Shown piece by piece: positions 44,208 through 50,841 of a stretch of DNA of 64,000 nucleotides (the stretch's first letter is position 1; every line of letters starts with the position of its first letter). A model generated the notes under the pieces. The model was not told the origin of the DNA, made no database searches, and saw nothing but the letters and a program-made list of their open reading frames with translations. This DNA is from Archaeoglobaceae archaeon. Its GTDB lineage: Archaea > Halobacteriota > Archaeoglobi > Archaeoglobales > Archaeoglobaceae. The position numbers and the translations under genes were made by a program. The stretch covers positions 1 to 64,000 of the forward strand of contig JALSLC010000007.1 of the NCBI GenBank assembly GCA_026988525.1, given 5' to 3'.

Positions 44208-44927
44208 ATGGTTCCTTCAAAGTTTTCAATAATGAGTGTGGGTAATGAAATCTTGGCAGGTGATATAGACAATACAAATGCAACATACCTTGCAAAGAAA
44301 TTGACTATGTCTGGGCATGATGTTTTGAGAATAGTAGTTGTTCCGGATGATGTTGATGATATAGCCTCAGAATTGAGAAGGTTAAGGAAAATTTCTGAGT
44401 TTGTTATTGTTACGGGTGGATTGGGTGTAACTCATGATGATGTTACTGCAGAAGGTGTTGCAAAAGCTCTTGGAAAAAAGCTTGTTTTGAACAAAGATGC
44501 TGTAAAAACGATGGAAGGTAGAGTTAGCAGTAGAAAAGCGATTGAAAAAATGGCCACTCTTCCTGAGGGGGCAAGAGTTATAAAAAATGATGTAGGTGCA
44601 GCACCGGGATTTATTATTGAAAATGTCTTAGTTATGCCCGGAGTCCCCGAAGAAATGAAAGATATATTCTCAAAAGTTGAAAAAGAATTTGGATGCTTGC
44701 CATACTATGAGGAAAGAGTTAGAGTTGAAAGTTTTGAAGATAAAATTGCAGACATTTTAAAAGAGTTATCTGAGAAATACAAAGAAATTTCCATAGGTAG
44801 CTATCCAAAAAAAGGATACGTAAAAGTCAAGTTTAACGGACATGATAAAAATCTCGTAAGTAAAGCTAAGGAAGAATTTTTAAGAGCTCTTGAGAAAATA
44901 GGAATACCTTACAGAGAGCTGACTTAG
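44208..44927 (+). CDS. CinA-like/MoaB-type molybdopterin-binding domain protein
   Basis: A 239-residue protein with the MoCF-binding fold: FSIMSVGNEILAGDIDNTNATYLAKKL at the start, FVIVTGGLGVTHDDVTAEGVAKALGK in the middle and GFIIENVLVMPGVPEEMKDIF later. It lacks the C-terminal amidase domain of bacterial CinA. Archaeal stand-alone forms may act as ADP-ribose pyrophosphatase or in cofactor metabolism; the role is not settled. It is followed one base later by the RibD-like gene, so co-transcription is likely. Confidence 0.82.
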   Translation: MVPSKFSIMSVGNEILAGDIDNTNATYLAKKLTMSGHDVLRIVVVPDDVDDIASELRRLRKISEFVIVTGGLGVTHDDVTAEGVAKALGKKLVLNKDAVKTMEGRVSSRKAIEKMATLPEGARVIKNDVGAAPGFIIENVLVMPGVPEEMKDIFSKVEKEFGCLPYYEERVRVESFEDKIADILKELSEKYKEISIGSYPKKGYVKVKFNGHDKNLVSKAKEEFLRALEKIGIPYRELT

Positions 44928-44928
44928 A

Positions 44929-45582
44929 ATGAAGCCGTTTGTTTTTATAAATGCGGCAATCAGTATAGATGGGAGACTTACTGATTGGAGAAGGAAACAA
45001 GTTAGAATATCCTGTAAAGAAGATTTGATTAGAGTTGATAAATTAAGAGCCGAAAGTGATGCCATATTGGTAGGAATTGGTACTGTTTTATCAGATAACC
45101 CCTCTCTAACAGTCAAATCAAACGAGCTTAGAAAAAAGAGAATTTCAGAAGGTAAGGATCCAAATCCTATTAGAATTGTACTTGATAGCAAAGCGAGAAC
45201 ACCTGTGAACTCTAAGATTTTGTCTAAGGATGCGAGAACTATAATCGCAGTAACAAATAAAGCTGATGAAAACAGAGTTGCAGAATTGAAGGAGTATGCA
45301 GAGATAGTAGTATTAGGAGAAGATAAAGTAAATTTGTATTCACTTATGTCTTTTTTAAGTAAAATTGGTGTTAGAAAACTTATGGTGGAAGGCGGGGGTA
45401 AAGTTATTGCAAGCTTTTTAAAGAGCAATCTTGTTGATAAAATATATACCTATGTTGGTGGTTTTGTTTTTGGAGAAGGAGTGAGCTTTGCTGAAGGCCG
45501 AGTTAATGCAAGGTTTAAACTTGCAAGTGTTGAGAGGATAGGTAGTGGAGTAGTTCTTGAATGGATTCCAATAAATTCGTAA
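44929..45582 (+). CDS. arfC: 2,5-diamino-6-ribosylamino-pyrimidinone 5'-phosphate reductase (archaeal RibD-like)
   Basis: A 217-residue NADPH-dependent reductase of the archaeal riboflavin and F420 pathway, reducing the ribosyl side chain to ribityl. Typical segments are KPFVFINAAISIDGRLTDW, LRAESDAILVGIGTVLSDNPSLTV, IRIVLDSKARTP and LMVEGGGKVIASFLKSNLVD. No deaminase domain is present, as in archaea. It starts one base after the CinA-like gene. Confidence 0.9.
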   Translation: MKPFVFINAAISIDGRLTDWRRKQVRISCKEDLIRVDKLRAESDAILVGIGTVLSDNPSLTVKSNELRKKRISEGKDPNPIRIVLDSKARTPVNSKILSKDARTIIAVTNKADENRVAELKEYAEIVVLGEDKVNLYSLMSFLSKIGVRKLMVEGGGKVIASFLKSNLVDKIYTYVGGFVFGEGVSFAEGRVNARFKLASVERIGSGVVLEWIPINS

Positions 45583-45641
45583 TCGCTTACAAACCTAATA
45601 AAAATAAAAAGATTAATAATATCTTAGCAATAATTCCAATT

Positions 45642-46595
45642 ATGAGCCCCATATATGTTATTGGACACAAGAACCCGGACACGGACTCAATAGCATCTGC
45701 AATAGTTACTGCCTACTTGTTGAACAAATGGAAAGAAAAAGGCTGTGGAATAATAAAGGTAGATGATGAGGTAATTCCCGCAAAACAGGGAGAACCAAAT
45801 CCAGAAACTGCTTTTGCCCTTGAAAAATTTGGTGTTAGTGTTCCTGAAACAGTTACTGATGTTGATGGTAAAAAAGTTGTGTTAGTTGATCACAGTGAGC
45901 TTTCTCAAGCTCCAGAAAACCTTGACAAAGCTGAACTAATTGGAATAATTGATCACCACAAAATTGGGGATGTAACCACACCAAACCCAATCCTCTTCGT
46001 GAACTTCCCAGTAGGTTGTACGGGAACAGTACTAAAGCTCTTGTTTGATTGGACTGGCGTAGAAATACCAAAAGATATGGCTGGTTTAATGCTATCAGCT
46101 ATCTTAAGCGATACAGTCATATTCAAATCTGCAACTACAACTGAACTCGACAAAAAAGTTGCGGAGGAGTTAGCCAAGATTGCAGGAATCGACAATATAG
46201 TTCAATTTGGAATTGATCTCAAATGTAAATTGGCTGATGTCAGTAACTTAAGTGCAAGAGATATAATTACGAGAGACTTTAAAGATTTTGACATGTCTGG
46301 TAAAAAAGTTGGAATTGGACAAGTTGAACTTATTGATTTGGGTGTTATTAAAGACAGAATAGATGAGATTTACGAAGAAATGAAGAAGATGAAGGAGGAA
46401 GGAGGATACCACAGCGTAATCCTTATGCTAACAGACATAATGAAGGAAGGAACAGAACTCCTGGTTGTGACAGATGATCCAAGTGTTATAGAAAAAGCAT
46501 TTGGTGTAAAGCTTGAAGGAAAGAGCGTCTGGCTTGATGGAGTAATGAGCAGAAAGAAGCAGGTAGTACCACCCCTTCAAAAAGCGTTTGCCTGA
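45642..46595 (+). CDS. ppaC: Manganese-dependent inorganic pyrophosphatase (family II)
   Basis: A 317-residue DHH-type enzyme that hydrolyses pyrophosphate. Motifs are VIGHKNPDTDSIASAIV (N-terminal metal site), VLVDHSELSQ and the DHH motif IIDHHKIGD, with the C-terminal substrate loop SRKKQVVPPL. The ATG at 45642 (MSPIYVIG) is the family start; the frame remains open further upstream. A TTAATAATATC element about 30 bases before it suggests a leaderless transcript. Codons look like those of an abundant protein. Confidence 0.95.
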   Translation: MSPIYVIGHKNPDTDSIASAIVTAYLLNKWKEKGCGIIKVDDEVIPAKQGEPNPETAFALEKFGVSVPETVTDVDGKKVVLVDHSELSQAPENLDKAELIGIIDHHKIGDVTTPNPILFVNFPVGCTGTVLKLLFDWTGVEIPKDMAGLMLSAILSDTVIFKSATTTELDKKVAEELAKIAGIDNIVQFGIDLKCKLADVSNLSARDIITRDFKDFDMSGKKVGIGQVELIDLGVIKDRIDEIYEEMKKMKEEGGYHSVILMLTDIMKEGTELLVVTDDPSVIEKAFGVKLEGKSVWLDGVMSRKKQVVPPLQKAFA

Positions 46596-46619
46596 TTTTT
46601 AATTTTTAGCTAATTTTTT

Positions 46620-47174
46620 ATGACAAACAAACTTGGTACACTTGGATATTTGTTTATTTTATTTGGTTTAATTTTAATGTACTTCTCACCATTGTCTGGT
46701 TTTTTATGTGTTTTTGGTGCTATTTTAGTTGCGATAGCTTGGATTAACTTGGGAAGAAACAGTAAAGAAAAAGTTATGATTGGAAATGGAGTAATAATGC
46801 TAATCATACTTATATTATCTTTTTTACTGCCTATTATTGCTGTTTTATTTTGGAATTTTAAAATTCTATCGTTAGGTTTGCTTTTAGTTTTGGCAATTAC
46901 TTATTTTTCTCTTCTGTTTGATTTGCTCTCTCATTTAAAAGCTTACTTGAGATATAGAGCTAAGGGCTTTGCTTTGGCTTTTATCCTTCGTTTAGTTTGT
47001 TTTTTACTCTCAATTTTTGTTTTTTACTCGTTTAAACAAGTGTTTGAAATCAATTCTTTTAGTGAAATGATGAATATTCAAAAATTGACTCCTCAAATAT
47101 CTGTTTTTGGTTTGTTTGTCATATTGGCAAATCTATTCTCAGCAATTGGTTTTAGTAGCATAAGAGAAAAATAA
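46620..47174 (+). CDS. Membrane protein, DUF996-like
   Basis: A 184-residue protein with six predicted spans. The opening TNKLGTLGYLFILFGLILMYFSP and the short basic loop WINLGRNSKEKVMIGN resemble archaeal DUF996 proteins. There is no enzymatic motif. It starts 24 bases after ppaC behind a T-rich tract. Function unknown; the family name is tentative. Confidence 0.6.
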   Translation: MTNKLGTLGYLFILFGLILMYFSPLSGFLCVFGAILVAIAWINLGRNSKEKVMIGNGVIMLIILILSFLLPIIAVLFWNFKILSLGLLLVLAITYFSLLFDLLSHLKAYLRYRAKGFALAFILRLVCFLLSIFVFYSFKQVFEINSFSEMMNIQKLTPQISVFGLFVILANLFSAIGFSSIREK

Positions 47175-47195
47175 CCAACTGGATTTAGATTTAAA

Positions 47196-48356
47196 GTGTT
47201 AAATATTAGAAGCTTTGAAGATAGAAATACGAATGAAAAAGTTTTTGTAATAAGAAATTTCATAGAAGTAAGAATACCAATTAAACATTTTAAAAAACTT
47301 GAGAGGAAATATCCACTTGAGTATATTATATCGATGGGTGAACCAAGAAGACTACTCAGTCATGTAACAAAAAGAAATCTTGAAGTTATAACTAAGGAAA
47401 GCGGAATACCTTTACTTGGAAACCCCTACTTTGGAATAATAGATAGAGGAACGAACTTACTCCAAGTTAGAGGAGTTACTGGTTGTAATTTTTGTTGTGC
47501 GTTCTGTAGTGTAGATGAAGGTAAATGTAGTAAGACAAGAATTACTGATTACGTCGTAGAACCAGAATATTTGGCAAAATGCGTTAAAGATTTAGCAAAG
47601 TTTAAAGGAAAAGGTGTTGAAGTACACTTAGATGGGCAAGGTGAACCAACTTTATACCCGTACATGGAGGAATTACTTAAAAGAATCAGAAAAATAAGTG
47701 AAGTTGAAGTTATTTCAATGCAAACGAATGGTTCTCTGTTAAATGAAGAAAAAATTGAAATGCTCGAAAAGTATGTTGATAGAATAAATCTATCAATAAG
47801 TGCATTGGATAAAAGAATAGCTAACATACTTTCTGGCGTAAAATATCCATTGGAGAAAATTCTAAATGTAGCAAAAAAAATTGCGGAAAGCAAAATTGAT
47901 CTGTTAATAGCTCCAGTTTGGGTTCCGGGATATAACGATAGGGAGATAAGAAAGATAATAGAATTCTCTCTAAGTATTGGAGCTGGAAAGAAGTGGCCTC
48001 CTTTGGGAATACAAAAATATATACCTTACAAACATGGTAGAAAAGTTAAGACTAAACCTATGAGTTTTCCGCAGTTTTATTCTCGATTAAAAGAGCTTGA
48101 AAAAGAATACGGTATAAAACTAATTCTTAGTCCAGATGACTTTGGAATTGAAAAAAGGGAGAGATATCCTTCTCCAATAAGAAAAGGGGAAATTTTAATT
48201 GGAAGAATTGTTTTACCTGGTAGGCTAAAAAATGAAAAAATAGTTTCTGTTAAAGAAAGAACAATTACTGTCAAAACTAATAAGAAAGTCGGCGATTACG
48301 TTAAATTTGAAGTAGTAAGAACGAGTGATGGAATATATCTTGGTGAAGAAGTTTAG
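47196..48356 (+). CDS. Radical SAM protein with C-terminal TRAM-like domain
   Basis: A 386-residue enzyme. The SAM motif is C97, C101, C104 (GCNFCCAFCSVDEG), the SAM contact is VHLDGQGEPTLYPYMEEL, and the last 55 residues (GEILIGRIVLPGRLKNEKIVSVKERT, then GDYVKFEVVRTSDGIY) look like a TRAM-type RNA-binding barrel. This layout suggests an RNA-modifying radical SAM enzyme, although it lacks the MiaB N-terminal domain. It starts at the GTG at 47196. The ASCH gene follows after twelve bases, another possible RNA-related protein, so the pair may act together. Confidence 0.78.
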   Translation: MLNIRSFEDRNTNEKVFVIRNFIEVRIPIKHFKKLERKYPLEYIISMGEPRRLLSHVTKRNLEVITKESGIPLLGNPYFGIIDRGTNLLQVRGVTGCNFCCAFCSVDEGKCSKTRITDYVVEPEYLAKCVKDLAKFKGKGVEVHLDGQGEPTLYPYMEELLKRIRKISEVEVISMQTNGSLLNEEKIEMLEKYVDRINLSISALDKRIANILSGVKYPLEKILNVAKKIAESKIDLLIAPVWVPGYNDREIRKIIEFSLSIGAGKKWPPLGIQKYIPYKHGRKVKTKPMSFPQFYSRLKELEKEYGIKLILSPDDFGIEKRERYPSPIRKGEILIGRIVLPGRLKNEKIVSVKERTITVKTNKKVGDYVKFEVVRTSDGIYLGEEV

Positions 48357-48367
48357 TAGGTGATCTA

Positions 48368-48907
48368 ATGAAACATCTTGAATTTAAAAATAAATATAAG
48401 AAATTACTTGTATGTGGTAAGAAAAAATCTACGATTAGAAAAAAATGTTACGTTAAAGAGGGAGAAGAAGTTTTTGTTCACTGTGGGGGCAAAATCATAG
48501 GTAAGGCTAAAATAATAAAAGTTGAAGAAAAAAATCTTGATAAAATAGACGATGCTATAGCTAAGGAAGAAGGATTTAACAATAAAGAAGAGTTAATTAA
48601 AGAAATTAGAAATATATATGGGAATATTGAAAAAGTTTATTTAATAAAGTTTGAATTTGAACCTTTTGAAAAACCAATACTACCTGAAGAAATGTACTAT
48701 GGTTCTGAAGATTTAATAGAAATAGCTAAAAAATCCTTAAAAAATCTTGAGCTTGATGAGAAAGAGAAATATATACTCAATTTATTTTTGGAATGCGGTA
48801 GTTTAAAGAAAACAGCAATCAAACTTGGAGGAGTATGGGAAAGAAAAAAAGTAAGAGATTTATTAAGAAAATGCTTTAAAATGCTTAAAGAAAAAAATCT
48901 TATCTGA
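48368..48907 (+). CDS. ASCH domain protein
   Basis: A 179-residue protein. The N-terminal 95 residues match an archaeal ASCH fold, with KHLEFKNKYKKLLVCGKKKSTIRKK (basic RNA-binding edge), EEVFVHCGGKIIGKAKIIKV and EGFNNKEELIKEIRNIYG. The C-terminal 70 residues are helical, with a helix-turn-helix-like end (LKKTAIKLGGVWERKKVRDLLRKCFKML). ASCH proteins are thought to bind RNA. It is convergent with the PAC2 gene, overlapping by eight bases. Confidence 0.8.
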   Translation: MKHLEFKNKYKKLLVCGKKKSTIRKKCYVKEGEEVFVHCGGKIIGKAKIIKVEEKNLDKIDDAIAKEEGFNNKEELIKEIRNIYGNIEKVYLIKFEFEPFEKPILPEEMYYGSEDLIEIAKKSLKNLELDEKEKYILNLFLECGSLKKTAIKLGGVWERKKVRDLLRKCFKMLKEKNLI

Positions 48908-49679
48908 AGTATCTTAAGTCTTCTTCACCCTTCCACTGCTGCATAGTGCTCTCCTGTAATTCTTTTATTTGGGCTATTAATTTCTCCATTTCTTTTGCTC
49001 TTTCATTTAAGGCTTCTAAACTAACTTCCAACTTTAGAATTTTCATAAGAACTTCAAGCACAGCTTTAGCACTTTTCGGATCAACCATATATCCTGAAGT
49101 AACACCCATAAGACTTGCTGCATCTATGCCTTCAAGCATAGCTACTCCAAGTAGCAAACCTGAAGCTCCAATAATTCCCCCACCCGGTTCACCTTCCTCA
49201 AATTTAACGCCATACTGTTTTAATTCCTCTACAAGTTCTTTCTTGTTTGCTGCTCCAAGAACGTATGGTTCTTCAACTAACTTTCCTATTCCGTAACCGC
49301 CAAGTGTAAAAATCCTCTTTGTATTGAATTTTTTTGCTATATCTATGTATGTGTTTACAAGTTCGAAATGTCCTTCGTTGCTTATACTCTGGAAATCTCC
49401 TACAAGTATCAGTAGATCTGGACTCTCTCCCTCAGATTTGTATGCATATATTTCGTTTTTTGGTATAGAAATAGTTCCATCATCTTTCACCATTACTTGA
49501 GGTGGGAAATGATGAGAGTAAATTTCCACTATTTTTTCTGTTTTTAGCTCTTTTACAAGATGATCGGCTACCAATTTACCAACATGACCTATTCCGGGTA
49601 AACCCTCTATAAAAATTGGATTTTTTATTGAAATATCTTCCGGATTTACTGTATATCTAACATCAACTCTTTTTAACAT
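48900..49679 (-). CDS. PAC2-family protein (proteasome assembly chaperone-like)
   Basis: A 259-residue protein of the PAC2 family with the opening VDVRYTVNPEDISIKNPIFIEGLPGIGHVGKLVADHLV and the later FTLGGYGIGKLVEEPYV and GASGLLLGVAMLEGIDAASLMGVTSGY. The C-terminal helix (ALNERAKEMEKLIAQIKEL) is coiled. In eukaryotes relatives help assemble the 20S proteasome; archaeal members are only inferred to do so. The ATG at 49679 follows AGGAGGTG, which lies inside the last codons of nop10. It is the last gene of the aIF2-alpha/nop10/PAC2 cluster. Confidence 0.88.
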   Translation of the reverse strand: MLKRVDVRYTVNPEDISIKNPIFIEGLPGIGHVGKLVADHLVKELKTEKIVEIYSHHFPPQVMVKDDGTISIPKNEIYAYKSEGESPDLLILVGDFQSISNEGHFELVNTYIDIAKKFNTKRIFTLGGYGIGKLVEEPYVLGAANKKELVEELKQYGVKFEEGEPGGGIIGASGLLLGVAMLEGIDAASLMGVTSGYMVDPKSAKAVLEVLMKILKLEVSLEALNERAKEMEKLIAQIKELQESTMQQWKGEEDLRYFR

Positions 49680-49684
49680 TAACT

Positions 49685-49861
49685 TCACCTCCTATAAAAG
49701 AAACCTAACTCTTTTCTAAGCTTTCTTCTATACTTTCCATATGGGTCTTCAGGTGAAAACCTTGGTGGAATGGGCATTACAGTTTTTGTACCGCACTTTG
49801 GACAAACATCCTTTAATGTATATGTATTGCATTTAGGACACTTTCTCATTCTAACTTTCAT
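49685..49861 (-). CDS. nop10: H/ACA ribonucleoprotein Nop10
   Basis: A 58-residue protein. The N-terminal zinc ribbon has CPKC at about residue 8 and CPKCG at about residue 20 ([12 protein letters not shown], then VCPKCGTKT). The linker [20 protein letters not shown] is the Nop10 hallmark that binds the Cbf5 pseudouridine synthase. It ends in a basic helix. The start is the ATG at 49861, twelve bases after the aIF2-alpha stop region. The order aIF2-alpha, nop10, PAC2 is conserved in many archaea, which supports the call. Confidence 0.95.
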   Translation of the reverse strand: MKVRMRKCPKCNTYTLKDVCPKCGTKTVMPIPPRFSPEDPYGKYRRKLRKELGFFYRR

Positions 49862-49873
49862 TTTATAGACACC

Positions 49874-50689
49874 TTATACTTGCTCTCTAACAAAGTTACC
49901 AACACCACCAAGTTTTTTTATCGCTTTTAAGACTGCGTTTGTTATGTTCTTTAATGCTTTTTCTGCTATCTTGTAGTCTTCAGCCTCAACAGTTACTCTG
50001 TATCTTGGAGCACCTATGTATTCAATTTTCATTTCAACGTTCTTAGCTTGTTTATATGCTTCCATCAGAGCCTTCTTTATTCTTTCAATACCATCTGGTG
50101 CATTACTTCTGAGCTCAAAGTATCCTCTAACTTTCACTTTTGGTGGTTTTATATTTTCTTTTGCAATTTCAGCCATTGTTTTAGCCAATTTTTCTCCTAC
50201 AATATCTACTACGACTTCTTCGCCTTCAAATGCAATTTCTTCAAAAGCTCCATAAACAGTATCAAACGTTTTTATTAGTTTTTTTCCTATTTTTATTAGC
50301 TCTTTTTTATCAATGCCTAATTTTTCTCCTGCTATCTCTAACCACTTAAATGCTTTCATTTCGTTTTTCCATTGTAATATTTTTTCTCTTTTCTGTCTTT
50401 CATTTACATCTTTTATTGATAGATCTATATGGCCTCTCTTGGGATTAACATCGAGAACTTTGCAAACTACTTTTTGCCCTTTCTTAACGTAGTCTCTTAT
50501 ATCTTTAATCCATCCCGGAGCTACTTCACTTATATGAACAAGACCTTCTTTGTTTTCGTACTCATCGAGGGATACAAAAGCTCCAAAATCAAGAACTCTT
50601 GTTACAGTCCCAATTACTACTTCTCCCTTAGAAGGATAACCATCCCTCTTTATAATGAATTTTTCTTGTTTTTTATCTTTTTCAGACAT
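49874..50689 (-). CDS. eif2a: Translation initiation factor aIF2 subunit alpha
   Basis: A 271-residue protein with an N-terminal S1 domain (GEVVIGTVTRVLDFGAFVSLDEYENKEGLVHISEVAPGWIKDIRDYVKKGQKVVCKVLDV), a helical middle domain (residues about 95-170) and a C-terminal alpha-beta domain that binds the gamma subunit. It takes part in delivery of initiator tRNA. ATG at 50689. It heads the cluster with nop10 and the PAC2 gene on the minus strand. Confidence 0.95.
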   Translation of the reverse strand: MSEKDKKQEKFIIKRDGYPSKGEVVIGTVTRVLDFGAFVSLDEYENKEGLVHISEVAPGWIKDIRDYVKKGQKVVCKVLDVNPKRGHIDLSIKDVNERQKREKILQWKNEMKAFKWLEIAGEKLGIDKKELIKIGKKLIKTFDTVYGAFEEIAFEGEEVVVDIVGEKLAKTMAEIAKENIKPPKVKVRGYFELRSNAPDGIERIKKALMEAYKQAKNVEMKIEYIGAPRYRVTVEAEDYKIAEKALKNITNAVLKAIKKLGGVGNFVREQV

Positions 50690-50752
50690 CTTTTTTCATT
50701 ACGCATTGTACAATTTAAGGTTTTTGAAAGGTTAATCAAAAAAGCAATTTTA

Positions 50753-50769
50753 AGATATACTCTATATCT
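50753..50769. promoter_or_regulatory. Palindrome AGATATA-CTC-TATATCT between aIF2-alpha and the phosphatase gene
   Basis: Perfect 7-bp arms (50753-50759 and 50763-50769) with a three-base centre sit in the 152-base gap between two divergent genes. It is close to a TATA-like stretch GATATATATTTTA at about 50789-50801 for the phosphatase. It could be a binding site for a phosphate-type regulator, but simple AT-rich palindromes arise easily here. Confidence 0.25.
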
Positions 50770-50841
50770 AATCTCTATTGTATATTCGATATATATTTTA
50801 TTTAGATAAGATTTATTTACCAAAGAATAACTTTTACTTTT

